Origin: Burkholderia sp. S171
Lineage (GTDB): Bacteria > Pseudomonadota > Gammaproteobacteria > Burkholderiales > Burkholderiaceae
Assembly: GCF_009766085.1 (NCBI RefSeq)
Contig: NZ_LMUF01000047.1
Span: 158,044-199,596 of the forward strand
Length of the DNA stretch: 41,553 nucleotides
Reading direction: 5' to 3'
The notes beneath the pieces were generated by a model. It had not been told where the DNA came from. It ran no database searches and saw nothing but the letters and a program-made list of their open reading frames with translations. A program made the translations under genes and the position numbers. The stretch's first letter is position 1. Each line of letters starts with the position of its first letter. Below are positions 17,405-27,771 of this stretch, one piece after another.

Positions 17405-17429
17405 GGGGATGTGGGGTGGTGGGCGCGGG
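17405..17429 (+). other. G-quadruplex motif at left end of repeat copy 1
   Basis: Four G-tracts of 4, 4, 3 and 3 with loops of 4, 4 and 3 bases occur at 17405-17429 on the plus strand, meeting the usual quadruplex pattern. Confidence 0.6.
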
Positions 17430-18396
17430 CATTGCTGGGTTAGTGGTTGGGGTAGGGTTGGTGCTTTCGGTGTTAGTGGTCGGAGTCTATGCCGGGTTGG
17501 TGCTTTCGGCCTTAGCGGTCTGCGAGAGTCGGATTTTCTCTTTATCACTGTTAGCCACTGCGCGTGGCGGCGCGTCATTTCTTTGTCCAAAGCGACAAAG
17601 AAACGAAGCAAAGAAAACGCTTCAACCACGCTACCCTAAGTGTCCACAGCGTGCAGTTCCCGTTCATAGGTGCCCCAAAAGCACGGTGCTCGCCAGAGCA
17701 CCGGATGTGTGAAACCCTCTTTCTCCGAACACGGGTTCTGACACGCTTCGCCACCAGTGATTGAACCTGCCTAGGTGCACCCCGCGCTATCCGCGGACAA
17801 TCTTCCACCGAATCCGTACGCATGCCGAACCACATCGACAACCTACCTCGAAACGAAACCGCCAGATACGTGAGGCCGTACCGGACGAAAATGTCCATGC
17901 AACTCACCCGTCGGCTCATCAGCCGACTCACCAGTTGGCTTACCAACGATTGAAGCAGTAAGTGCATCGGGTTGTGATTAGCGAGGTTGGCCTTGCGAAC
18001 CGCTGCGCAGAGCACTCAACCAAGCTGCCAAGAAACAAATCATTAAATTCGCGCGGGGCGGTACGAGGTCCTTGGCAATAGTGCTTGCCCGAGAGCACGG
18101 GTGGCGAAGCGTGTCTATGTCAGGATTCGCGAGAAGGAGGGTTTCACACATCCTTCGCTCTAGCGAGCACCGTGCTTTTGGGGCACCTATGAAACAAAAC
18201 TGCACGCTGTGGACACTTAGGGTAGAGCGGTTAAAGCGTTTTCTTTGCTTCGTTTCTTTGTCGCTTTGGACAAAGAAATGACGCGCCGCCACGCGCAGTG
18301 GCTAACAGTGATAAAGAGAAAATCCGACTCTTGCAGACCGCTAACACTTAAAGCAGCAACCTGGCATAGACTCCGACCGCTAACCTTAAAACCTCA

Positions 18397-18431
18397 CCCC
18401 CAAAACCGCCCGCCCACTAACCCCAAACCCC
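18397..18431 (-). other. G-quadruplex motif at right end of repeat copy 1
   Basis: C-tracts of 5, 3, 3, 4 and 4 at 18397-18431 give a minus-strand run of G-tracts separated by 3, 5, 1 and 7 bases. It mirrors the plus-strand motif at the left end, so the G-rich strand runs inward from both ends. Confidence 0.6.
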
Positions 18432-18457
18432 AAACCGAGTGCGAACGAAAATCCAAT

Positions 18458-19363
18458 TCAATTCCCGCGTTCAAACAAGTCGAGTTGTTTCTCCAACTCC
18501 GCACGCAACCTCCCCGACAACCCCGCTTCCGCCTCAACCAGCGGCGCAAGCATCGCTGGCGCATGGACATCGATCAGGTCCATCACGGATTTCATCGGAC
18601 CCGGATTGGTCTCGGCGAACGCCATGTTCATCAGCGGAATCAGCGAGCGATGCAACATCAAGGCTTCCTGCGTCTTCCCCTCCGAAGCCAACTGATAAAT
18701 TTTTCGCCACGCAGTCGGCAACAACGTCGCCGTCACCACAATCCCACCCCGAGCACCGGCCGCCACGTGCAACGGGAACAACGTATCCTCACCGCTCAGC
18801 ACGGCGAACGATTCATCCACCCCCGCGACAGTACGCAGGAAATGCCACATGTCCGTGTTGCACGCCTTCATGCCAATAATCCGCTCATGCTTCGACAACT
18901 CGTGCAGCACCTCAGGCGCAACCGCAATCCGCGTGCGGTACGGGATTTCATAGATCAAAATCGGCAACGGCGATTCATCGGCGTAACGCATGAAGTAATC
19001 GCGAATACCAGCTTGCGTCGGGTTCGTGTAATACGGCGTCAGCACAAGCAGACCATCGGCGCCAGCAACGGCGAAGTCCTTTCCGGCCTGCATCGCGTCG
19101 TGATAACCGGGATCGAGCACCCCCGCGACAACGGGAATTTTGCCCGCTGCCTGCTCCGCCGTGATCTCGGCCATGCGAATGCGCTCGGCGCGTGACAGCG
19201 CGCCATATTCGCCAGTGCCCCCAAGCGGCACGACCCCATCCACGCCTTGTTTCAGCAGATAGCGCATGAGCGCACGTGCGGCGTCCGCGTTGATGGTGTC
19301 GTCGGAATTGACGGGCGTCGGAATGGCCGGGAAGACGCCACGCAGTTGGTGTGCTGAAAGCAT
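18458..19363 (-). CDS. DapA-family aldolase/dehydratase
   Basis: This 301-residue protein belongs to the dihydrodipicolinate synthase / N-acetylneuraminate lyase family of TIM-barrel, Schiff-base enzymes. Visible are GVFPAIPTPVNSDDTIN at the start, the GGTGEYGALS phosphate-like loop, the YEIPYRT tyrosine motif, and the Schiff-base lysine in IIGMKACNTD near residue 166. As it sits in a catabolic operon, it more likely handles a sugar-acid or keto-acid intermediate than lysine biosynthesis. I chose the ATG at 19363, which gives the usual length of about 300. It is the last gene of the minus-strand operon, 26 bases after the permease gene. Confidence 0.92.
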   Translation of the reverse strand: MLSAHQLRGVFPAIPTPVNSDDTINADAARALMRYLLKQGVDGVVPLGGTGEYGALSRAERIRMAEITAEQAAGKIPVVAGVLDPGYHDAMQAGKDFAVAGADGLLVLTPYYTNPTQAGIRDYFMRYADESPLPILIYEIPYRTRIAVAPEVLHELSKHERIIGMKACNTDMWHFLRTVAGVDESFAVLSGEDTLFPLHVAAGARGGIVVTATLLPTAWRKIYQLASEGKTQEALMLHRSLIPLMNMAFAETNPGPMKSVMDLIDVHAPAMLAPLVEAEAGLSGRLRAELEKQLDLFERGN

Positions 19364-19389
19364 GAGTAAGTCCTGGAAAACAAGGTTAT

Positions 19390-21195
19390 TCAAGAAGCAA
19401 GGCTGCGGCGGCGCAACCGGTCCGCCACCCAGATCAAGGCTGCAATAAAGACGAACAGGCACGTGGAAACGGCCGCAATGACCGGTGAAATCTGCATCGT
19501 GATTTCGTCCCAGAACTGCTTAGGCAACGTCGTGCTCAAGCCGCCCGACGAGAACAGCGCGATCGTCAGTTCATCGAAGGAAGTAGCGAACGCGAACAGG
19601 AACGACGACATCAACCCCGCGCCGAGAATCGGGAACGTGACGCGGCGCAGCGTCGCCAACGGGCGTGCGCCCATGCTGTGCGCTGCGAGATCGAGCCGTG
19701 TATCGTAGTTGCGCAAAACAGCCATCATGGTGATCACCACGTACGGCACGGCCACCACGGTATGTCCCAGCACGAGGCCGAACGACGATCCGATCAAGCC
19801 GATCTTTGCGAAGAAATAAAACACGCCTACGGCAATGATCATGCGCGGCACCACAATTGGCGCGAGGATGAAAGCGAGCATCGCGGCCTTGCCTTTCATC
19901 CCGCCGCGCACCAGCAGGAACGCAGCGGGCGTGCCGATCAGCATCGAGAGAATGCCCGTGCCGATACCCACCAGCATCGAGCGCGTAATAGCCTGCATCC
20001 ACAACGGTGAATCAGTGATCTGCCGATACCACTGCAGCGAGAAACCATGCGGCGGCCATGCGAGACCGGACGCGGAATCGAACGAGAGCGGAATCATCAG
20101 GAACGCGGGCGCGCTCAGGAATACAAGCAGCAGGATCACGATCACGCGCAACGTCAGGCTTTCGCCGTTGGAGGCACGGCGTTTACGACGCTTGGGAAGT
20201 AGACCGATCACGGCATCGGTCGCGTTACCCAGCGCGGTCAGGATCACATCGCCGAGCTTGCGGCTCCAGTTGCCGCCGTGCTTCGGACCCCGTGCGGCCG
20301 AACTGCCGCCGGCCATGGTGGAGAGGCCCACCATGCGGTCGTAGATCAGGAACACCAGCAGCACAACTGCCAGCAGCAGCACGGAGATTGCGCCCGCAAA
20401 ACCCCAGTTCAACGCCTGCATCACCTGGTCGATGATCAGTTGGGTGATCATGGTCTGATGTCGTCCACCGAGCAGCGTGGGCGTGATAAAGAAGCCGATA
20501 GCCGTAACGAACACCATCAACGCGCCCGCTGCAACGCCCGGCAGCGACAGTGGAAAATACACCTTCCAGAACACCGTGCCCGGGCGCGCGCCGAGCGTGG
20601 CGGCAGCGCTCGGTAAGCGACGATCAATGTTCTCCATCACCGAGAGCATGGTCAGCACCGCGAGCGGCATCAGCGCGTGGACCATGCCCACGATCACAGC
20701 GGAAAAGTTGTAGAGCAGACTCAACGGCCGGTCGATGATGCCCAGTCCAAGCAGCACCTGGTTGATCACGCCGTTCCGCCCGAGCAGCACGACCCATGCA
20801 AACGTGCGCACGAGAAAGCTGGTCCAAAAGGAGAGCAGCACCCAGAACAGCAGACGGTTCTTGCGTTCCCGCGTCAGCGAAGAAATCAGATACGCGATCG
20901 GATAACCGGTGAGCACGGAGAAGAAGGTCGTCCATAACGAGATCTTCAGCGTAATGAGCAATACATCCACATAGACCGACGACGCAAACAGCCGCTTGTA
21001 TTCAACCAACGTAAAACCGCTGTCGTTATGCACGCTCAGCAGCAACAACTGGCCGACGGGGTACACGAGCATCACCAGCAGCAACACGATGATCGGTGCA
21101 CTCATCGCGCCGGGTCGCAGCCACGCGCGCCATCGGGCAGGGCGAGGCGGCGCGTCCGGACGCGTTTGCTCAGCAGTCAGGGCGGAACGATTCAT
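19390..21195 (-). CDS. ABC transporter permease, fused double subunit
   Basis: This 601-residue inner-membrane protein joins two permeases usually encoded separately (PotB and PotC type). The first half has about six membrane segments and the ATPase-contact loop MENIDRRLPSAAATLGARPG. A basic linker of about 80 residues with LLPKRRKRRASN follows. The second half has another six segments and the contact loop NYDTRLDLAAHSMGARPLAT. Both loops match the EAA motif of binding-protein-dependent importers, so one chain could form the whole channel. It lies 3 bases after the ATPase gene and 26 before the DapA-family gene. The adjoining subunits place it in the spermidine/putrescine-like class; the actual solute is unknown. 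Confidence 0.93.
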   Translation of the reverse strand: MNRSALTAEQTRPDAPPRPARWRAWLRPGAMSAPIIVLLLVMLVYPVGQLLLLSVHNDSGFTLVEYKRLFASSVYVDVLLITLKISLWTTFFSVLTGYPIAYLISSLTRERKNRLLFWVLLSFWTSFLVRTFAWVVLLGRNGVINQVLLGLGIIDRPLSLLYNFSAVIVGMVHALMPLAVLTMLSVMENIDRRLPSAAATLGARPGTVFWKVYFPLSLPGVAAGALMVFVTAIGFFITPTLLGGRHQTMITQLIIDQVMQALNWGFAGAISVLLLAVVLLVFLIYDRMVGLSTMAGGSSAARGPKHGGNWSRKLGDVILTALGNATDAVIGLLPKRRKRRASNGESLTLRVIVILLLVFLSAPAFLMIPLSFDSASGLAWPPHGFSLQWYRQITDSPLWMQAITRSMLVGIGTGILSMLIGTPAAFLLVRGGMKGKAAMLAFILAPIVVPRMIIAVGVFYFFAKIGLIGSSFGLVLGHTVVAVPYVVITMMAVLRNYDTRLDLAAHSMGARPLATLRRVTFPILGAGLMSSFLFAFATSFDELTIALFSSGGLSTTLPKQFWDEITMQISPVIAAVSTCLFVFIAALIWVADRLRRRSLAS

Positions 21196-21198
21196 CTC

Positions 21199-22296
21199 TT
21201 ACCCCGCAATCGCAACAGCGTCCGCGGTCAGCCACGAAAGCCCGAGCGTCTGCCCGATTTCGTACTGGCGGCCGAGCCGGTTGGTAGGAAAAGCGGCGAC
21301 GAGCGGCGGGGCATCGCTGATATGCGACTGCAGATAAAGCTTCGTCATGCTGCCGGTGACCATGATGTCGGTGAGCTTCGCCGACAACGTGCCGCCGTTG
21401 ATCGACGCAGCCGGCGGTCCATCGTGGATCTGGAGGTTCTGCGGGCGCAGCATCAGCTTCACCGGTTTGCCGTCGCGGATCACGGAGTCATACGCCATCG
21501 CGTTGACGTTCGCGCCACCCTGCACGCTGATCTGCACCTGATCGCCGCTGCGTCCTGTTACCACCGCATCGAGCAGATTCGATTCGCCAAGAAAGTCCGC
21601 GACAAACACGCTCTTCGGGCGGAAGTACAGATCCGCGGGCGTGCCGAGTTGCGCGATCGAACCGGCGTTCATCAGGCAGATGCGGTCGGACATGGTCATC
21701 GCTTCTTCCTGATCGTGCGTGACATAGACAATCGTCGTGCCGAGGTCTCGATGAATTCGCTTGATCTCCAGTTGCATCTGATCGCGCAGTTTCTTGTCGA
21801 GCGCGCCAAGCGGTTCGTCCATCAGGATGATAGACGGCCGGTAGACCATGCAGCGCGCGAGTGCAATCCGCTGCTGCTGGCCGCCCGACAATTCACGCGG
21901 ATAACGTCCCGCCACATGCGGCAGATGTACCATCTCAAGCGCCTGCATGACCTTCTCACGCGTCGCTTTGGCGTCGGTCTTGCGCATCTGCAACGGGAAC
22001 GAAATGTTCTCCGCTACGGTCATGTGCGGGAACAGCGCGTAGTTCTGAAACACCATGCCGATGTCCCGCTCATACGGCGCTCCATACGTCACATCGATAC
22101 CGTTGATCCGCACCTGTCCATCGTCCGGTTGCGCAAGCCCTGCGATCAGGCTGAGCAGTGTTGTCTTGCCCGAGCCGCTGGGTCCGAGCAGGGTCAGGAA
22201 TTCGCCCTGGGCGACATCGAGATCGATCGGCGCGAGCGCGACGAAGTCGCCATAACGCTTGCACAGTCCCGTGATTTGAAGATTCGAGGCAGACAT
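21199..22296 (-). CDS. ABC transporter ATP-binding protein, PotA-like
   Basis: This 365-residue protein powers the importer. Walker A GPSGSGKTT is near residue 40, the signature LSGGQQQR near 140, Walker B IILMDEPLGALD near 160, and the H-loop histidine follows in VYVTHDQEEAM. After residue 240 comes the TOBE-type regulatory domain typical of MalK/PotA-class ATPases. Its stop is 3 bases from the permease start, and its start is 54 bases after the binding-protein gene, so translation is probably coupled. The fused permease means one chain likely meets two copies of this ATPase. Confidence 0.94.
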   Translation of the reverse strand: MSASNLQITGLCKRYGDFVALAPIDLDVAQGEFLTLLGPSGSGKTTLLSLIAGLAQPDDGQVRINGIDVTYGAPYERDIGMVFQNYALFPHMTVAENISFPLQMRKTDAKATREKVMQALEMVHLPHVAGRYPRELSGGQQQRIALARCMVYRPSIILMDEPLGALDKKLRDQMQLEIKRIHRDLGTTIVYVTHDQEEAMTMSDRICLMNAGSIAQLGTPADLYFRPKSVFVADFLGESNLLDAVVTGRSGDQVQISVQGGANVNAMAYDSVIRDGKPVKLMLRPQNLQIHDGPPAASINGGTLSAKLTDIMVTGSMTKLYLQSHISDAPPLVAAFPTNRLGRQYEIGQTLGLSWLTADAVAIAG

Positions 22297-22350
22297 GGAA
22301 TCGGCATCCGTGGCGGTGAAAACACAAAGGGAACGCGATGAAAACAGCGC

Positions 22351-23457
22351 TCAGGTCAGGATCCAGCTATTGAACCGTTCGAGCGCGACGCTTTGTTTTT
22401 CCTGCCAGAATTTCGCATCGATATGCAGGCCGTTCTTCATGTTTTCCGGGAACGTCGGGCAGTTCTTCGCGATTTCGGGCTTGATGTAGTTAAACGCTTC
22501 GGGCTGCGTAACACCGGCCGGGAAATACTCGACCAACGAGGCCTGACGTTTTGGATCGGATGCAAACTTGATGAACTCCCGGCACGCGGCTGCGTTCGGC
22601 GTGCCTTTGAGGATCGACCAGTTGTCGACGCCCCAGATGTTCTGGTTCCAGACGATTGCCACCGGTGCGCCGTTTGCAATAGCCGATTGCGCCCGTGATA
22701 CCCACGTGCTGATCATGTCAACTTCACCGGAGCCCAGCATCTGTTCGACTTGCGAGCCCGTGGTCCACCAAACATCGACGTGCTTGGAAATCTTGTCGAG
22801 GCTCGCAATGCCCTTGTCGAAGTTGACCGGATAGACCTGCGAGGGCGACGCGCCGTCTGCCATCATCGCTTCTTCGAAGGTATCGAACGGATACTTGCGC
22901 AGGCCGCGACGGCCCGGGTAGTCCTTGACGTTCCACATATCGGCCCATGAATTAGGGGCTTTCCGACCCTTGAAGGCGTCGGTGCGATACGCGAGCACGG
23001 TCGTGTAGATGTTGGTTCCAACGCCATACGGCGACATGTATTGCGCTGGAATCTTCGCGATCACCGGGTCGGCTTCAAGCCCGTGCTTCTCCAGGTATTC
23101 CTTGCCGCCGCCCGTCAACAGAAGGATTGCTGGCTGACTGATCTTGGCCATGTCCCACGTGTAACTACCGGTCTCGACCATGCTCTTGATCTGCGCGGTC
23201 GGCTCGGCGTTGGCTTGCACGCCGATCACTTCAATCCCCGTCTTCTCCGTGAATGGCTTGTAGAACACCGCGCCGTACGCTTTGGTGTAAATGCCGCCAT
23301 CGTCGCGAATGACGATTCGTTTGTTCGCCGCGCGCGATGGCGTCCAGACGAACGGGAACGCCACCGCAGCAGCGCCGGCGACAGCCGTCTTGATGACCGT
23401 GCGGCGGCCGGGTTGTTGAAGCTGTTGAATCTCATCGCGTGCGGGCTGCTTTTTCAT
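22351..23457 (-). CDS. ABC substrate-binding protein, PotD-like, Tat signal
   Basis: This 368-residue periplasmic protein resembles spermidine/putrescine-binding proteins. The N-terminus has a twin-arginine signal, GRRTVIKTAVAGAAAVAFPF, with cleavage expected near residues 42-44 (SRA). The mature part starts NKRIVIRDDGGIYTKAYGAVFYKPF and has the two-lobed binding-protein pattern, including SYTWDMAKIS, GVGTNIYTTVLAYRTDAF and DMWNVKDYPGRRGLRKYPFD. It delivers the ligand to the fused permease. Tat export suggests it folds before secretion. The ligand could be a polyamine, but many PotD relatives in this context bind other amines or organic acids, so I do not name it. Confidence 0.92.
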   Translation of the reverse strand: MKKQPARDEIQQLQQPGRRTVIKTAVAGAAAVAFPFVWTPSRAANKRIVIRDDGGIYTKAYGAVFYKPFTEKTGIEVIGVQANAEPTAQIKSMVETGSYTWDMAKISQPAILLLTGGGKEYLEKHGLEADPVIAKIPAQYMSPYGVGTNIYTTVLAYRTDAFKGRKAPNSWADMWNVKDYPGRRGLRKYPFDTFEEAMMADGASPSQVYPVNFDKGIASLDKISKHVDVWWTTGSQVEQMLGSGEVDMISTWVSRAQSAIANGAPVAIVWNQNIWGVDNWSILKGTPNAAACREFIKFASDPKRQASLVEYFPAGVTQPEAFNYIKPEIAKNCPTFPENMKNGLHIDAKFWQEKQSVALERFNSWILT

Positions 23458-23568
23458 GTCGGCTCCAAGGGTGTGGATAGAAACAGAAATGCTGTGATGC
23501 GAACGTCCGGGCTTCTTCCTGGCCTGGATCAGTTAGTTCTAAGGTGATCAAAAAAAGTGATCAAAAAC

Positions 23569-24996
23569 TTAGGGCAGCAAACGTCCCGGATTGAACAGGT
23601 TGTGCGGATCGAGCGCGTTTTTCACCGCGCGCATCAGGCCGAGTTCAGCCGCGGATTTGTAATGCGCCATCTCCGGCAGCCCGGTTTGCCCGACGCCATG
23701 CTCTGCGCTGAACGTGCCGTGCAATTCATGCGCGACGTCGTTCACGCAGCGGCGCATGGCGTTGGCCATCGAGGAGCGATCGGCGAGTTGACGCCAGGCT
23801 TCGAAGGTGAAGAAGGGGATGAAATGCGCGTTGCCGTCGCCAAGATGCGCGACCACGATGATGTCCAGCCCGGGAACAATGGCATGCACCGCTTGCGTGG
23901 CAAGCTCGATAAACAGCGGCACCGCGGACACCGGCACAGCACAGTCGGTTGTCAGGCCCACGCCCGCTTTCTTGTTGGCTTCCGACACGCTGTGGCGAAT
24001 TTCCCAGAGCGTGGCGCGTTGTGTCTCGTTGCTGGCGAGGACGGCGTCGTGGATCAGCCCGGCTTCGGCCGCGTGTTCGAGTGTTTGCTGCATCAAGGCG
24101 GCCATTTCCTCGCCGCCGTGGGTGTCTCCCAGCTCGACCAGCACATGCCATTCATGCAGTTCCGAGAGCGGATTGCGGCGGCCGGGAACATGCTCGATCA
24201 CGAGTTCGAGCTGGCGGCGGTTGATCATCTCGAAGGCGCTCAGCCTCGATCCGCACGCGGCCTGGAACATCCCAAGGATGTGCAGTGCGGCGGCGGGATC
24301 CACGGGCGCGAACCACGCAAGCGCGTGTTGCGCCTGCAGCGGATGCAGTTTCAGCGTCGCTGCCGTGATGATGCCCAACGTACCTTCCGTGCCAATAAAC
24401 AAGTGCTTCAGGTCGAGCCCCGTGTTGTCCTTGCGCAAGGCGCGCAGACCGTTCCAGACGGTGCCATCGGCGAGTACGACTTCCAGTCCCAGCACGTTGT
24501 CGCGCGTGTTGCCGTAGCGCAGGACGGCGGTGCCGCCCGCATTCGTCGATAAATTCCCGCCGATCTGGCACGAACCCTCGGCGCCCAGACTCACCGCGTA
24601 CAGGCGGTGTTCGGCTGCGGCTGCGTCCTGGATGGTTTTCAGCACGCAGCCGGCTTCGACTTCCATCGACCCGTTGGCGGCATCCATATGGCGAATGCGT
24701 CGCATGCGCGTCAGGTTGACGATGACCGGCGGCAGGCCCACGTTCGCCGGCACCGCGCCCGCGCACAGACTGGTGTTGCCGCCTTGGGGCAGGACCGGAA
24801 CTCCGTGCGCCGCACACAAACGCACGACGGCCGATACCTGCGCCGTGTTCGAGGGCTGGACGACCGCTGCCGCCGGACCTTTGTAACGGCCTCGCCAGTC
24901 TTCCGTGAAAAGCGCGAGATCGGAGTCGGCGGTCAGCACCGCATCGGCTCCGAGTTCCGCTTTCAGGGCTGCGATCAACGCCGTGACGTTTTTCAT
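23569..24996 (-). CDS. FAD-linked oxidase, GlcD/D-lactate dehydrogenase type
   Basis: This 475-residue flavoprotein belongs to the vanillyl-alcohol-oxidase-type FAD family with glycolate oxidase GlcD and D-2-hydroxy-acid dehydrogenases. The FAD domain shows VVQPSNTAQVSAVVRLC, PVLPQGGNTSLCAGAVP and CQIGGNLSTNAGGTAVLRYGN. The C-terminal cap has VAHLGDGNAHFI and ends FSAEHGVGQTGLPEMAHYK and NALDPHNLFNPGRLLP. I chose the ATG at 24996, which has an AGGA site just before it; an in-frame start at 25017 is possible. It is the first gene of the minus-strand operon. A D-2-hydroxy acid taken up or produced by the pathway is the likely substrate. The FMN hydroxy-acid oxidase at 15287 could serve the opposite stereoisomer. 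Confidence 0.93.
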   Translation of the reverse strand: MKNVTALIAALKAELGADAVLTADSDLALFTEDWRGRYKGPAAAVVQPSNTAQVSAVVRLCAAHGVPVLPQGGNTSLCAGAVPANVGLPPVIVNLTRMRRIRHMDAANGSMEVEAGCVLKTIQDAAAAEHRLYAVSLGAEGSCQIGGNLSTNAGGTAVLRYGNTRDNVLGLEVVLADGTVWNGLRALRKDNTGLDLKHLFIGTEGTLGIITAATLKLHPLQAQHALAWFAPVDPAAALHILGMFQAACGSRLSAFEMINRRQLELVIEHVPGRRNPLSELHEWHVLVELGDTHGGEEMAALMQQTLEHAAEAGLIHDAVLASNETQRATLWEIRHSVSEANKKAGVGLTTDCAVPVSAVPLFIELATQAVHAIVPGLDIIVVAHLGDGNAHFIPFFTFEAWRQLADRSSMANAMRRCVNDVAHELHGTFSAEHGVGQTGLPEMAHYKSAAELGLMRAVKNALDPHNLFNPGRLLP

Positions 24997-25655
24997 GTCG
25001 AGTTCCTCGATAAGCACCGGCGGCCTTCCGGACCAGGAAAGGGTCAGCGCAAGCGCCGCGTCTGAAAAAGAGAATAGGGAGAAAAAAATCGCATTGAAAT
25101 GCGTTTGATCGCAATGCGATTAAAGTAAGCGTTATCGCCGATCAGATAGTCGACGGGCGTGCGCGAGCGGGCAGGGAAAATTGCTGCGGCCAGAAAAAAT
25201 TGCCTCAGCGGAAGCAAAGTCGACGAAAATCGTCCGTCGGTAGTCGAACGCGCTAATCGGGGTCGGAATAAAGCCACTTTTTTTGAGATTCAGTCAGCAC
25301 GTGCATAGGGCTTTTATGCCCTTGATTCGGACTAATTCGTCCGCAAATGAGTCCTTGTCCGAGCTAAATGTTGGTGTTTTGCCGCGCTCAGCTACTAGAT
25401 ACGCCTGATATTGCGTTTACCGCACTAGCCGCAACCAAGTTGCTATACACTGTACGACCCGCGCGAATGCTGCGCCCGTTAGCGCGTCCCGCCTCCAAAC
25501 TGATTCAGTTTTGCTCGAATCAACGCATCGAATTGGCTGAATAAGCTGAATAGCTGAACCCGAGGTGATGATCCCGTCGGTCGTCACGGTTGTGCTCGTG
25601 TCTAACCGCTTGTGCACTGGTTTGTTATTACAGAGCAAAGCTGTCGAGGAAATGT
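24997..25655. other. Divergent intergenic stretch, ABC operon / rpoD
   Basis: No gene is seen in this gap of about 660 bases. It holds the double palindrome at 25087-25121 in front of the minus-strand operon. Toward rpoD, TATACA at 25444-25449 with TG before it is a weak extended -10 candidate, without a well-placed -35. The rpoD start has a GAGGA ribosome site. Confidence 0.5.
25087..25121. promoter_or_regulatory. Nested palindromic operator upstream of the ABC operon
   Basis: AATCGCATTG (25087-25096) and CAATGCGATT (25112-25121) are perfect 10-bp inverted repeats. Each also sits in its own palindrome: CGCATT-GA-AATGCG (25090-25103) and ATCGCA-A-TGCGAT (25108-25120). The block is about 90-125 bases upstream of the FAD-oxidase start codon, a likely place for a dimeric or tetrameric regulator to bind. 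Confidence 0.65.
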
Positions 25656-27647
<1,992 letters not shown>

Positions 27648-27680
27648 GGAACGCCGCAAGGCTCGCTAGAAAGTAGGTTG

Positions 27681-27716
27681 ACGCCGTTGGACTTGAAAGA
27701 GTCCAGCGGCGTTTTT
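27681..27716 (+). terminator. Rho-independent terminator of rpoD
   Basis: A 13-bp stem, ACGCCGTTGGACT (27681-27693) with AGTCCAGCGGCGT (27700-27712), has a 6-base loop and one G-U pair, and a T-run follows. It lies 34 bases after the rpoD stop. Confidence 0.92.
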
Positions 27717-27771
27717 GTATGTGGATCGGCCGCTTACAACTTGGGGCCGAGCCGGTCACTTCCGGTACGCG

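Larger units (their letters stand above)
17381..18450. repeat. Non-coding inverted-repeat element, copy 1 (complete)
   Basis: This 1070-bp unit is bounded by a perfect 15-bp terminal inverted repeat, TTTCGTTCGCACTCG (17381-17395 and, inverted, 18436-18450). Inside are G-rich ends, then imperfect arms at about 17455-17757 and 18101-18388 that are inverted copies of each other, around a centre of about 340 bp. Each arm has a 26-bp motif that is itself a hairpin with a 10-bp stem (17578-17603, 18253-18278). The left arm has a 39-bp tandem step starting GGGTTGG at 17455 and 17494. No transposase-like protein is encoded. The element fills the gap between the convergent IclR and DapA-family stop codons, leaving 8 bases on the left and ending inside the 8 bases before the right stop. 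A transcript in either direction could fold into one very long hairpin. Confidence 0.93.

Noticed and set aside
17575..18015. A minus-strand frame of about 146 codons in repeat copy 1, with a similar frame in copy 2 (40884-41261)
   Set aside because: Both copies are alike at the DNA level, so a shared frame is expected by chance. The product has no recognised motif, and its amino acids follow the inverted and tandem DNA repeats.
18072..18281. Short frames in the repeat arms that start MAARHFFVQSDKETKQRKR or its inverted counterpart
   Set aside because: They lie in the inverted arms and the 26-bp hairpin motif, occur wherever the element does, and lack a conserved ribosome site.
21028..22341. 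A 437-codon plus-strand frame opposite the ABC ATPase gene
   Set aside because: Antisense shadow of a gene with all Walker motifs.
27648..27771. A tRNA gene near rpoD
   Set aside because: The gap holds only the rpoD terminator; no cloverleaf or TTCGA-type T-arm was seen.
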